A DNA stretch of 64,000 nt from Bacteroidales bacterium UBA1680. GTDB taxonomy: Bacteria; Bacteroidota; Bacteroidia; Bacteroidales; UBA932. Location of the stretch: positions 16,804-80,803 of the forward strand of contig DCKG01000035.1 in NCBI GenBank assembly GCA_002320605.1, in the 5' to 3' direction. Position numbers and translations under genes: made by a program. The notes under the pieces were generated by a model. The model was not told where the DNA came from and searched no databases. It was given only the letters and a program-made list of their open reading frames with translations. The first letter of the stretch is position 1, and each line of letters opens with the position of its first letter. Shown here in pieces: positions 26,993 through 36,129 of this stretch.

Positions 26993-29395
26993 TCAGCCTC
27001 TTCCCGAATTCTTTATCATCCTGCATAACCTGCTTCCGAATTCTGTCCTCGAAAGCAGGTTTTCTAGCGTAATGGGCATTCTCCAGCGCCAATAATGAGG
27101 CACCTCAGCAGGAACGTTTATACGCTCGTCCTTCGGGTCGCCTTGGTAACGAACTGCGGCATCCATCGAAGCCCAATCCTGCAATGGCAGGATGCAAAGC
27201 ATTGATGGCGACAACAGGTGCTGCTCTATGATCCTCTCGCAAACCCATGGCTCGCAGAAATACGGAGTGACGCCATTGCTGTGCAGTATCTCATGATAAT
27301 ACCGGTCAGTGAGCGTTCTATCTTCTTCCCACCAAGCCCTGAGCGTGGATGTGTCGTGAGAACTCGTCGTGCAGACTGACATGTAGGGATATACTGCAGG
27401 GTCGCCGAAAACTTCGCCTAACTTTTTAGGCATTCTCTGAACCTCGAGAGAGAGTATCTTGAACTCTTTCATGGTTTGGGGAACGCAGTCCGGAATCATT
27501 CCCAGGTCTTCTCCGCAGGCCATCATCGAAGTGGCTCCGAGTAAGGCGGAAAGCCTCTTAGTCGCAGTTTCTTTCCATAGCGAATCATTTCTGTGATAGA
27601 AGAAATCATTGTAGAGGGAGTTGAACCTTTCTTTGAAAGCATCGTTCAATGACCTGTAATCTTCCGTGCTCTCAGCCGAAATCCGCGGATGATACCAGCC
27701 ATCGTGATGAGGATCAGGAACGAACAGCGATGAGTTAGGGTCAAAGCCCATGTTGCGTAATTCGCCTCCAGAATATGGCAGGGCTGGATTGAAGTGCCCG
27801 TCAAGCCCAGATTTCTTATCGGCAGGGATTTCCCAGATTCGGAAGAATCCAAGAATATGATCGATTCTGAAGGCATCGAAATATTCGCTCATTTTCCTCA
27901 GGCGCTCTTTCCACCACCCATAACCATCCTTGGCCATCTCATCCCAATTGTATGTAGGGAATCCCCAATTCTGACCATCTACGGAGAAAGCATCCGGTGG
28001 TGCTCCTGCTTGCGAGTCAAGATTAAATAGCTTTGGGAAACGCCAAGTCTCGACGCTTGTCCTAGAAACGCCGATTGGGATATCTCCTTTGATGGCTATG
28101 CCTTTAGAATGAGCATATTCGATGGCCTCTTTCAATTGCCTGTCCAGATGATACTGCATCCAGCAATAGAATCCTTCATCGTCGGCGTGCTCGTGGCAAT
28201 ATTCATTCACCCTAGCCTCGTCATATTCGGAATATTCCTTCCATTTGCCGAAATCCGCAGTCCCGAAATGATCCCTGAGCATGCAGAAAGCGGCATATGG
28301 TTTCAGCCAATAGGCATTCTTCCGCATGAAGTCCTTGAAATCCGCTCCAGAGAGCGTTTTATTCTCGTCCTTCTGATAGAGCCTCCTAGCCAGGTTTTCC
28401 TTTTCCTTAAGGACTCTTTCGTAATCAAGATATTGCAAAGAATTAAGCTCGGCCTGGGATTTCCTATATTCCTGATCAGGCTTCAGCCCTGCGCCAGTCA
28501 GAGACAGGTAAATAGGATGCAGGGCGAAACTTGAGATTGCGCTGTAAGGATAAGAATCTGTCCAAGTCCTGGTCGTCGTAGTGTCATTTATTGGCAGCAC
28601 TTGGATTATATTCTGGCCGGAATCAGCCGCCCAATCGGCGAGCTTTTTCAGATCCTCGAACTCTCCCACGCCAAAGTTCCTTTCGGACCGTAGCGAGAAA
28701 ATAGGGATTACAGTGCCAGCCCCTCTCCATGGCTTTCTCTCGAAATCAGGCAATAAGTTAAGGATAGCGAGGAAGCTGTCTTTTGCCGGCACTTCCGCAA
28801 GAAAATGGTTCGGCCCCGATTCCCACAGCCTTGGTTCCACTGTCTTAGCATCCAAGATCACGAACTTGAACTCGAAAGGCTCTGCTACGTTCAAGAATAT
28901 GGTTCTGTACGGTGGGTTCTCGTAACCAAGGGGAATGAATTTCTTCCAATTATCAAAGAGAGGGCCGCTCCCTGTCATCGCAAGCACCTCACCTGAACGT
29001 ACGTCAGGATAGGAAAGCGTAAAAGAGACATTGCCGGTCACATTTGTTTCAACCGGCTTATTCTGGAATATGACATTCGTGAATGCCTTCGACCACAGCG
29101 GTAAATCATCAGGAGCATCCACCCAGCGGTCGCGAATCTGAAGATTGAAATCGTCTTGATTCTTTATTTTATCAAAAGGGATGCGGATATCATGCGATTT
29201 CCACTCTTTTCTGATGACATCTCCATCTTTCAAGACAGAGAATGAATATGAGAGCTTTTGGGCGACATCTATGTCTTTGACAGATGCCCAGACTCCGTTT
29301 ATGACCTTAATCATATTCTCGGGGCCATTTCCGAAATCGATGGCGACGGTTTCCCCGTCATTAGTGAAATATTCAAGGCTTATATCGACGTGCAT
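26993..29395 (-). CDS. malQ: 4-alpha-glucanotransferase with N-terminal starch-binding domains
   Basis: An 800-residue amylomaltase. The N-terminus (about 1-90 and 110-215) holds two CBM20-like starch-binding domains, the Bacteroidota and plant DPE2 layout. The GH77 barrel follows, with the nucleophile Asp in FDAFRIDHILGFFRIW, the acid/base Glu in ACGEDLGMIP, and the third Asp in SSHDTSTLRAWWE. The enzyme transfers maltosyl or longer glucan units and recycles maltodextrins or glycogen in the cytosol. No signal peptide is seen. The ATG lies in a CTGAATATGCAC context. It is alone, with no other glycogen genes in the window. Confidence 0.95.
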   Translation of the reverse strand: MHVDISLEYFTNDGETVAIDFGNGPENMIKVINGVWASVKDIDVAQKLSYSFSVLKDGDVIRKEWKSHDIRIPFDKIKNQDDFNLQIRDRWVDAPDDLPLWSKAFTNVIFQNKPVETNVTGNVSFTLSYPDVRSGEVLAMTGSGPLFDNWKKFIPLGYENPPYRTIFLNVAEPFEFKFVILDAKTVEPRLWESGPNHFLAEVPAKDSFLAILNLLPDFERKPWRGAGTVIPIFSLRSERNFGVGEFEDLKKLADWAADSGQNIIQVLPINDTTTTRTWTDSYPYSAISSFALHPIYLSLTGAGLKPDQEYRKSQAELNSLQYLDYERVLKEKENLARRLYQKDENKTLSGADFKDFMRKNAYWLKPYAAFCMLRDHFGTADFGKWKEYSEYDEARVNEYCHEHADDEGFYCWMQYHLDRQLKEAIEYAHSKGIAIKGDIPIGVSRTSVETWRFPKLFNLDSQAGAPPDAFSVDGQNWGFPTYNWDEMAKDGYGWWKERLRKMSEYFDAFRIDHILGFFRIWEIPADKKSGLDGHFNPALPYSGGELRNMGFDPNSSLFVPDPHHDGWYHPRISAESTEDYRSLNDAFKERFNSLYNDFFYHRNDSLWKETATKRLSALLGATSMMACGEDLGMIPDCVPQTMKEFKILSLEVQRMPKKLGEVFGDPAVYPYMSVCTTSSHDTSTLRAWWEEDRTLTDRYYHEILHSNGVTPYFCEPWVCERIIEQHLLSPSMLCILPLQDWASMDAAVRYQGDPKDERINVPAEVPHYWRWRMPITLENLLSRTEFGSRLCRMIKNSGRG

Positions 29396-29581
29396 ATTCA
29401 GAAATTATTGGTGATTTCTCCTTACTGAAAATATTATACCCGAACATCATGTTTTCCGAAAAAATTTTATATTATTGAGCCTTTTTAGTATCAAATGCTC
29501 ATTTCTCGAACGGATACCTTATATACAGGAATATGCGTCATCCGACACTAATCAATCCCGAATATTGTGTAATTTTGCGTC

Positions 29582-30847
29582 ATGCAAAAAGAAGATTTGG
29601 AGATAATGGCCCCTGCGGGCAACTTCGAGTGCCTGCGGGCAGCGATTCAGGGCAGAGCGAATTCGATATATTTCGGAATAGGAAACCTGAATATGCGCTC
29701 GCATTCGGCGAATAATTTCCTGCCGTCTGATTTACCGGAAATCGTCCGCCTGTGCAGGGAAGCAGGCGTAAAGGCCTACATGACTTTGAATATTGTGCTT
29801 TACGAAGAAGACTTGGAGCCGATGCGAAGGGCCTTGGATGCTGCGAAGCTGGCTTGCGTGGATGCGATTATAGCTTCTGACATGGCGTGCATCTCTTATT
29901 GCAGGCAGATTGGTCTGGAGGTGCACATCAGCACTCAGCTGAATGTCTCCAACGTCGAGGCGCTTAGGTATTATTCTCAGTTCGCAGACGTGGTGGTACT
30001 TGCCAGGGAATTAAACCTGCATCAGGTGAAACATATTCATGAAGCCATCGAAAGGGAGCATATCACCGGACCTTCCGGGAAGCTTGTGCGTATAGAAATG
30101 TTTGCGCACGGGGCGCTATGCATGGCCGTTTCCGGCAAATGCTACCTGAGCCTGCAAACTTACGGGGCTTCAGCCAACCGAGGGGCATGCTATCAACTGT
30201 GCCGCCGCGGCTACGAGGTGACCGAACTGGAGACAGGGACGAAGCTGAATATCGACAATAAGTACATCATGTCGCCTAAAGACCTCTGCACCATTGAATT
30301 CATGGATAAGATCATTGATGCCGGGGTCCGCGTTTTCAAGATAGAGGGCAGGGCAAGGAGCGCTGAATATGTGAAACGCACGGCGGAGTGCTACAGAAAG
30401 GCGGCGGATGCCGTGTGCGATGGGACATACACTCCTGAATATGCGGCATCGTTGAAGTTCAGGCTTGCCGAGGTGTTCAACAGGGGTTTCTGGGATGGCT
30501 ATTATCAGGGTGCCAGGCTGGGTGAATGGAGCAAGGTTTATGGCAGCCAGTCTACCCGCACGAAGATTTACTGCGGAAAAATCACGAATTGGTTCGATAA
30601 AATCGAAGTCGCTGAAATATTGATTGAATCGTCTCCGCTGCGCCTCAACGATGATATTCTGGTGACGGGATCTACCACTGGCTTATACGAAGGCACGGCT
30701 TCAGAAATCAGAGTAGACCTAAAACCTGTCTCGGAAGCCACGAAAGGCAGCCTATGCTCCATTCCGATTATTTTCCCTGACGACTGGAAAGGCGAACGTA
30801 AACTTCGCCGCGGTGACAAAGTCTACGTCTGGCAGAAAGCCAAATAG
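29582..30847 (+). CDS. U32 family protein (TrhP/RlhA-like RNA hydroxylation)
   Basis: A 421-residue protein of family U32. It opens with LEIMAPAGNFECLRAAIQGRANSIYFG, the usual barrel start, and contains the U32 signature region EMFAHGALCMAVSGKCYLS (about 180-198) with the conserved Cys cluster and GACYQLCRRGY. Long called peptidases, E. coli homologues TrhP (YegQ) and RlhA (YdcP) are needed for tRNA U34 and 23S rRNA C2501 hydroxylation and probably bind Fe-S. Its length matches TrhP better than the longer RlhA. A TAATTTTG box at 29570-29577 lies so close to the ATG that it would give an almost leaderless mRNA. Confidence 0.88.
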   Translation: MQKEDLEIMAPAGNFECLRAAIQGRANSIYFGIGNLNMRSHSANNFLPSDLPEIVRLCREAGVKAYMTLNIVLYEEDLEPMRRALDAAKLACVDAIIASDMACISYCRQIGLEVHISTQLNVSNVEALRYYSQFADVVVLARELNLHQVKHIHEAIEREHITGPSGKLVRIEMFAHGALCMAVSGKCYLSLQTYGASANRGACYQLCRRGYEVTELETGTKLNIDNKYIMSPKDLCTIEFMDKIIDAGVRVFKIEGRARSAEYVKRTAECYRKAADAVCDGTYTPEYAASLKFRLAEVFNRGFWDGYYQGARLGEWSKVYGSQSTRTKIYCGKITNWFDKIEVAEILIESSPLRLNDDILVTGSTTGLYEGTASEIRVDLKPVSEATKGSLCSIPIIFPDDWKGERKLRRGDKVYVWQKAK

Positions 30848-30937
30848 GACCGCCATCGGCTTCTGCCGTCTGCCCTGCCGTAGAGGAAAGCCAAATAGAA
30901 CTGCCAGCAACTTTCGTCGTCTGCACAGCCGTAAACG
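30835..30937 (+). repeat. Degenerate 51-bp tandem repeat over the U32 stop codon
   Basis: Two units, 30835-30885 and 30886-30936, match at about 39 of 51 positions. Both begin with GAAAGCCAAATAG, so the last codons and stop of the U32 gene are copied once downstream. The period is 17 codons. Confidence 0.6.
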
Positions 30938-31285
30938 GACCAATTCAACAGCCTGTATTTACAATTAGATTTTCCACGATAAATCTCGCAGATGGCTGTC
31001 GAGCGGCATGCAGCTGAGGGCATTCCTTGGCAGGGTATCTCGACATCGACCACTTTTTTACGCAACGATGTCGCGAGGCACCCCTCTACAGCACGCTACA
31101 GGCAATATCCAGCGACAGAACTTTGTGAAAAGGATTGATGCCTCGAAAAAGGACCAGACTGATTCTTTTCACTTTTCATAGGGATGACAAGATTAATATC
31201 TATCAGGTTCGGGAAAGGGGCGAGGCGGCGCAAGCGGTTTGGTTTGGGCAGAATGGTTTGCGCGGGGCATAAGGGAAAGGCTGTC
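30938..31285. other. Gene-free stretch between convergent genes
   Basis: About 350 bp between the tandem repeat and trmB. I see no ORF of good quality, no clear terminator hairpin with a U-tract and no promoter box. Confidence 0.5.
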
Positions 31286-32173
31286 CTAGACGTTCTGGAT
31301 GAATTTACGGGGGCCTTCGATGGAGCGCCAGTAATCGGAATCGAAGTCTGATGGGGCGACGAATGGGCCTTCATGACTTATCGTGAAGCAGAGGTAGTTG
31401 ATTTTGTAGCCTTGCTTCATGAACATCCGCTCGTAGAATGTCTGGACGTCGGTCAGGGCTGCCATGGTCTCTTTGTCTAGCTCTGGAGCTGCATTGGTGC
31501 GATTAGATCCTGAATCAAGTTCAGGATGACGGGAGGTGTTAGGTACTGAATCAAGTTCAGGGTGACTGGTGCTGATTGGCACATTTGGATTGTAAAGATC
31601 CGTGGTGGCGGCGAGGATATTCAGGCCATTCGCCTGGGCGACTGCTTTGGCATATTCATAAAGAAAGCGACTGTCCGTCTTAAGATGGATTCGCCCGCCT
31701 GGGGCAAGAAATTTCCTGTATTTCTCCAAGAAAACAGGACTGGGCAGGCGCTTGTTCGCACTGCCAAGCTGGGGATCGGAAAAAGTAAGCCAAATTTCAG
31801 AAACCTCCCCCGGCGCAAAGAACGCCTCGATCAATTCTATCCTGGTTCGCAAAAAAGCGACATTGGGCAGATCCTGTTCAACGGCATATTTCGCCCCTTG
31901 CCAAAGCCTCGCCCCTTTGATGTCAACCCCGATATAATTTCTGGACGGGACTCTACGTGAAAGGTCAATCGTGTACTCCCCACGTCCGCAACCAAGCTCC
32001 AGCACGATAGGCTGAGCCTTCGCGAACATATTCGAATTCCAATTGCCTTTAATCGGATGATCCAGCACACGGAAACCGCCATCGGACTTGTCCATGACTT
32101 CCGAGGCAGAAGGCTGCAAGAGACACTTGAAAGTCTCATTCTCTGCGAATTTCCGGAGTTTCCCGTGTCCCAT
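31286..32173 (-). CDS. trmB: tRNA (guanine-N7)-methyltransferase with a repeat insertion
   Basis: A 295-residue TrmB, longer than the usual 220-250. The SAM-binding core has VLELGCGRGEYTIDLS (about 55-70) and NYIGVDIKGARLW. The substrate region has IWLTFSDPQ. The enzyme makes m7G46 in tRNA. Between LAATTDLY and VQTFYERMF there is an extra stretch of about 30 residues containing two copies of HPELDS, encoded by palindromic DNA repeats. The rest of the family aligns on both sides, so the insertion is in frame and probably tolerated as a surface loop. It is the last gene of the probable trxA-to-trmB operon, 23 bp after the RicT-like gene. Confidence 0.92.
   Translation of the reverse strand: MGHGKLRKFAENETFKCLLQPSASEVMDKSDGGFRVLDHPIKGNWNSNMFAKAQPIVLELGCGRGEYTIDLSRRVPSRNYIGVDIKGARLWQGAKYAVEQDLPNVAFLRTRIELIEAFFAPGEVSEIWLTFSDPQLGSANKRLPSPVFLEKYRKFLAPGGRIHLKTDSRFLYEYAKAVAQANGLNILAATTDLYNPNVPISTSHPELDSVPNTSRHPELDSGSNRTNAAPELDKETMAALTDVQTFYERMFMKQGYKINYLCFTISHEGPFVAPSDFDSDYWRSIEGPRKFIQNV
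31508..31566. repeat. Palindromic repeat element, two copies inside trmB
   Basis: Copy 1: TCCTGAA (31508-31514), TCAAG, TTCAGGA (31520-31526), then TGAC. Copy 2, 36 bp later: CTGAA (31546-31550), TCAAG, TTCAG (31556-31560), then GGTGAC. Each can form a hairpin. Both are read through in frame by trmB and encode HPELDS-type peptides, as seen for dispersed palindromic elements that invade coding regions. Confidence 0.75.
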
Positions 32174-32196
32174 GTCAAAGACTTCGCGACAGATGA

Positions 32197-33498
32197 CTAA
32201 TTGCCGTTATTGTTCACGGAAGGGCCGTCCGATGGCGCACGCTTGTCGGCTGGTGCCGGTCTTTTGTCGGCAGGCACCGTGCGCCTAGCCATCGGAGCGC
32301 CTTGCCTTTCCGCAGCCTGGCGGCCGTTAACCGAATCGGCATTGACATCCCCAGGCATGGGTCTAGGCTTCCCGTGCCTCTTCTTCTTCCTAGGCTGCTT
32401 GTCGAACCTAGTTATAGCATCGTCCCCAACGGCGGAAACGAATTCCGGCGCAGCAGAAGGCTCGGCATCCGGCTTCAAAGACTCAGGCTTCTTTCCGCCT
32501 TTATTCATTTCAATGATTTCCTTCACCTTGCAAGCAGGAAGAGGATACATCTCAGACAAAGAATTTTTGTCGTAAGAGAAATACATCGTCTCACGAAGTA
32601 TGTCTGACTTCACCAGAAAAGCTTGGCCATCCTGGAACTCAAGAGGCTCATTAACTTTTGGCAGGCGGGACTGAGCATCCATATAGGCTGCTACCTCGTA
32701 ATTCAGGCAGCATTTCAGTTTTCCGCACTGACCGGCAAGCTTCTGTGGGTTCATTGACAAATCCTGCACGCGAGCCGCCGATGTCGATATCGACTGGAAA
32801 TTCGTAAAGTAGTTTGCACAGCAAAGCTCACGGCCACACACCCCAAGGCCACCAATCAGTCCAGCCTCCTGACGTGCCCCGATTTGCTTCATTTCTATCC
32901 TTATGCGGAACTCCTCGGCGAAAACCTTGATCAGCTGGCGAAAATCCACGCGCCCATCAGCGATGTAATAGAAAATTGCCTTAGTGCCGTCGCCCTGGTA
33001 TTCTACGTCACCTATTTTCATATCAAGGCCTAGCTCTGCAGCGATTCTGCGAGCCTGAATCATCGTATTCTGTTCCTTTGCTATCGATTCTTGCCATTTG
33101 GCGATATCGAAAGGCTTCGCCTTGCGATAAATCTTTTTCAGCGGATTCGTTGTAGGATCGATGCCCTTGCATTTCATCTGACGACCGACCACAGATCCCT
33201 CCAGCGTCACGATACCAAGGTCATGGCCACTAGCAGCCTCGACGATGACCAGATCACCCATTTTGATGCTCTGTCCAGAGTCGTTAATGTAAATTTCTTT
33301 GCGAGTATCCTTGAAACGAACCTCGAACAAGTCCTTGAATTGCTCCTGACGAACGCCAAGAAGCCAATTATAGTCTTCCAGCTTGCAGCATCCGCGCCTG
33401 TATGTGCATGAGTACTCCCCCGTCTCGGGATCGCTGGAGACCATGCAGCCACGGTTGCAGTCAAATCTTATATTTTCTTTCGATGCGTTGTCCATCAT
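32197..33498 (-). CDS. PSP1 domain protein (RicT/YaaT-like)
   Basis: A 433-residue protein. Residues about 55-330 form the PSP1/RicT domain: VRFKDTRKEIYI, GDLVIVEAASGHDLGIVTLEG, RELCCANYF and QCGKLKCCLNYE, with the Cys residues that bind Fe-S in B. subtilis RicT. RicT works with RicA and RicF in RNA maturation by RNase Y; Bacteroidota lack most of that system, so the role here is open. The C-terminal 100 residues are basic, Pro/Ala-rich and contain short PADKR repeats, likely disordered and nucleic-acid binding. It follows holB by 6 bp in the same operon. Confidence 0.88.
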   Translation of the reverse strand: MMDNASKENIRFDCNRGCMVSSDPETGEYSCTYRRGCCKLEDYNWLLGVRQEQFKDLFEVRFKDTRKEIYINDSGQSIKMGDLVIVEAASGHDLGIVTLEGSVVGRQMKCKGIDPTTNPLKKIYRKAKPFDIAKWQESIAKEQNTMIQARRIAAELGLDMKIGDVEYQGDGTKAIFYYIADGRVDFRQLIKVFAEEFRIRIEMKQIGARQEAGLIGGLGVCGRELCCANYFTNFQSISTSAARVQDLSMNPQKLAGQCGKLKCCLNYEVAAYMDAQSRLPKVNEPLEFQDGQAFLVKSDILRETMYFSYDKNSLSEMYPLPACKVKEIIEMNKGGKKPESLKPDAEPSAAPEFVSAVGDDAITRFDKQPRKKKRHGKPRPMPGDVNADSVNGRQAAERQGAPMARRTVPADKRPAPADKRAPSDGPSVNNNGN

Positions 33499-33504
33499 GC
33501 GTAT

Positions 33505-34599
33505 TTAAAAAATTCCGTAAAGCCTATCCACGACATCACAGAATATGATTTTCTGATTCACGTTACGATCCAGCAGCATCTGGGCCCTGTCAAAGCAAGC
33601 CAAAGCCTGCCTAGGAAAATTTTTCTTGCTCCGGTCTGCCAAAGCCGAAAAAAACTGCCTCTCATCTTCGGAATATGCCGAAAGCCCGGGAAGTCTCTGC
33701 TGGAACAGGAATATCTTTCTGAGACATTCTCCTGCAAATTTACAAAAAGCTTTCTGTTTTTCACGCGAAGCCATCGCAGCAGCCCTGTCACCACAAGCCA
33801 AAGCACCTAATAGGTCTCTGGCAGCAAGGGCTGTAATAAGCTCCTTGAATATTCCCAGCTGCTCCTGATAATCTTCCCTGTCCGAGAGGAAGTGCAAAGC
33901 CTCTCCTACGCTGCCACCAGCGACATCAGCAGCCTGAGCGGCCTCAGCCTGTCCTTTACCAAATTCAGAAGTCAGAATATTAACGATCTCATCCTTTGAA
34001 TATGGCAATATCCTCATCGCCTGGCACCGCGAGGAAATAGTTTGAATCACCTTCTCCGGCGCATGAGTGATCATTATGAATATGGTCTTCTCCGGTGGTT
34101 CTTCAACCACTTTGAGAAGGGCATTGGCAGAGGATGGGTTCATTTTCTCCGGAAGATACACGACGATAGCCTTCCATCCGCCTTCGAGAGATGATAGGAA
34201 TATTTTGTCTAGGATTTCCCTAGCCTCTGCAACATTAATTACCACCTGCTTTCCTTCAATGCCGAATGCCGAGCTGACTTCGTTTTCCAATGAATACGGA
34301 TTTTTCACCATCGATTCTCTCCAATATGGAAGGAAAAGTCCTGCCAGCATGTTTTCCTGTTTCTCGTTCACCTTAGAGCCGGCAGCCACCGGATAAACAT
34401 AGTGGACATCCGGATGAATCATGGCCGAAACTTTATGGTCATGATTGAAGATGGCATCGAGAAAAGCCATGGCGATTTTCAAAGCCCCGCAACCATCATT
34501 CTCATACAGCATCATAGCATGCGGAATGCGCCCACTGGAAACCATGGATTCCAGCGACTTCACCGCATCGGCGTTGCCTATTATCTCTTCAAGTCTCAT
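33505..34599 (-). CDS. holB: DNA polymerase III delta prime subunit-like clamp loader protein
   Basis: A 364-residue AAA+ protein starting with RLEEIIGNADAVKSLESMVSSGRIPHAMM, the clamp-loader pattern. The P-loop is degenerate (ENDGCGALKIA), as usual in delta prime, which does not hydrolyse ATP. It has NPSSANALLKVVEEPPEKTIFI (sensor and SRC-like region) and SSRCQAMRI. The delta prime subunit forms the fixed end of the clamp loader that places the beta clamp on DNA. The start overlaps the polyprenyl synthetase stop by 4 bp, showing translational coupling. No zinc-binding Cys cluster is evident, unlike E. coli HolB. Confidence 0.88.
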   Translation of the reverse strand: MRLEEIIGNADAVKSLESMVSSGRIPHAMMLYENDGCGALKIAMAFLDAIFNHDHKVSAMIHPDVHYVYPVAAGSKVNEKQENMLAGLFLPYWRESMVKNPYSLENEVSSAFGIEGKQVVINVAEAREILDKIFLSSLEGGWKAIVVYLPEKMNPSSANALLKVVEEPPEKTIFIMITHAPEKVIQTISSRCQAMRILPYSKDEIVNILTSEFGKGQAEAAQAADVAGGSVGEALHFLSDREDYQEQLGIFKELITALAARDLLGALACGDRAAAMASREKQKAFCKFAGECLRKIFLFQQRLPGLSAYSEDERQFFSALADRSKKNFPRQALACFDRAQMLLDRNVNQKIIFCDVVDRLYGIF

Positions 34600-35579
34600 T
34601 TGTTCCTGTCAGCCGTGAATTCGGCGATTTTTGCAAGATAGCTTTTTTCTTGCGAATCAGGAAGCACAGACAGAGAATTTATTGCCTTGTCAACATATTC
34701 ATGAAGTTTCTCGCAGGCGCCTTCCAGGCCGTCATGCTTGAAAACGAAATCTCTGATCTCCGCCTTATACGAAGGATTCTCATGAATTTCATCTACTTTC
34801 TGCCTCACGCACTCAGCCTCTTCACTGCTCACGGTTCCTAAAGCGCAAAGAAGCGGCAGCGTGATTTTCTGCTCGTCCAAGTCTATTCCCACAGGCTTCC
34901 CGATCGCACCCTCGTCGTAATAATCGAACATGTCGTCGCGAATCTGGAAAGCCAGGCCGAGGTTGACGGAATATTCACGTATGGCGGAGACCACGTCGGC
35001 TATGGCGTCAACGGAAATAGCCGCGGAATAAGCCGCAGCCTCAAACAATGACGCCGTCTTATTGAATATGATCCTCAGGTAGTCCTCCTCTGTGGTGTCC
35101 CCGGTCTGTGCCTTCTGCAATTGGAGCATTTCCCCTTCCGCCAGATCGCTGAGCGTCTTGGAGAATATTCTTATCACCTTGTCGGCATTCTTCGCAGAGT
35201 CAAGAATATTCTTCATCGCCTTCACGAGCCAGAAATCCCCTATCAGGACCGACGCATTGCTGCCCAAGACCGACATTACGGTAGGCTTGCCACGCCTTTT
35301 GGCGCTGCAATCTGCCACATCGTCGTGCAATAGAGTAGCGTTGTGCAGCAGCTCTGCGGCAGCGGCATAACGAATGCTGTCCTGCGTGATGTTCCCTTGA
35401 GAGCACGCCCTTGCCACAAGCAGGGATATCATCGGGCGGAGCTGCTTGCCGGAATTCTTAAGTATCGAGTCGTTAGTAAGATTCAGAAGCGTTATGTCGC
35501 TACGCAAAGACTCGGAAATCAGCCTTGTGACTGAATTCCAGTCTTCCCCGAGATATGACCTTATTTCATCCAGGATCAT
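34596..35579 (-). CDS. Trans-polyprenyl diphosphate synthase
   Basis: A 327-residue prenyltransferase. The first Asp-rich motif is LLHDDVAD (about 84-91), followed by RRGKPT. The second is QIRDDMFDY (about 211-219). KTASLFEAAAYSA and EMLQLQ are also family positions. It condenses isopentenyl diphosphate units into a long-chain product, probably the side chain of menaquinone in this phylum. Chain length cannot be set with certainty; octaprenyl/nonaprenyl-type synthases are closest in look. Four-base overlaps with both neighbours place it in the operon between LOG and holB. Confidence 0.92.
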   Translation of the reverse strand: MILDEIRSYLGEDWNSVTRLISESLRSDITLLNLTNDSILKNSGKQLRPMISLLVARACSQGNITQDSIRYAAAAELLHNATLLHDDVADCSAKRRGKPTVMSVLGSNASVLIGDFWLVKAMKNILDSAKNADKVIRIFSKTLSDLAEGEMLQLQKAQTGDTTEEDYLRIIFNKTASLFEAAAYSAAISVDAIADVVSAIREYSVNLGLAFQIRDDMFDYYDEGAIGKPVGIDLDEQKITLPLLCALGTVSSEEAECVRQKVDEIHENPSYKAEIRDFVFKHDGLEGACEKLHEYVDKAINSLSVLPDSQEKSYLAKIAEFTADRNK

Positions 35580-36121
35580 ATCTTCGAAAGCCTTTCGGCA
35601 AGTTCCGTGACAGTGCTTGGAAATTCAATCAGGCTCCTGGAATGCTCGTCAAGCATTCCGGTGGACACGAAATAGTCCAGAAGCCCGACAAGAGGATCAT
35701 AGAAGCCATCCACATTCAGGGCGAAGACTTTGCCAGAGTACCGTTTCAGCTTCGCTAAGGTCAGGGTCTCTATCAATTCGTCTAGCGTCCCTATGCCACC
35801 GGGAAGAGCCACGGCAGCGCATGTGCCTCTGCGCATCTCCTCTTTGCGCTCAGACATGGTGTCCGTCCAGATGACTTCGGACAGCTTTGGGTATGCCACT
35901 TCCGTCATGAATCTCGGAATCACCCCGACATGCTTTCCACCGCACTCGACGACCTCGTCTGCGACGACCCCCATGGTTCCTTTGACCGTACCGCCAGACA
36001 CGATTACGTAGCCTAATGAACAGGCCGCGCGAGTGAGTTCTCGCGCAGCCTGATTGTAATTTGGATTTATCTCACTGCTGGATGAGCAGAAAATCGCAAG
36101 TCTCTTTTCTCCTGACATCAA
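35576..36121 (-). CDS. LOG family nucleotide phosphoribohydrolase
   Basis: A 181-residue Rossmann-like enzyme of the LOG (lysine decarboxylase-named) family. It has the signature PGGIGTLDELIETLT (about 105-119), SGGTVKGTMGVVAD (nucleotide phosphate loop) and an N-terminal AIFCSSS strand. Family members cleave the N-glycosidic bond of cytokinin ribotides or purine monophosphates; they do not decarboxylate lysine. Cytosolic. It overlaps the polyprenyl synthetase gene by 4 bp and follows the barrel protein gene by 8 bp. Confidence 0.92.
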   Translation of the reverse strand: MMSGEKRLAIFCSSSSEINPNYNQAARELTRAACSLGYVIVSGGTVKGTMGVVADEVVECGGKHVGVIPRFMTEVAYPKLSEVIWTDTMSERKEEMRRGTCAAVALPGGIGTLDELIETLTLAKLKRYSGKVFALNVDGFYDPLVGLLDYFVSTGMLDEHSRSLIEFPSTVTELAERLSKI

Positions 36122-36129
36122 TTTCCGGT

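Noticed and set aside
29570..29577. TAATTTTG as promoter for the U32 gene
   Set aside because: The box is perfect, but the start site would coincide with the ATG and no -33 box is present, so it was only mentioned, not listed.
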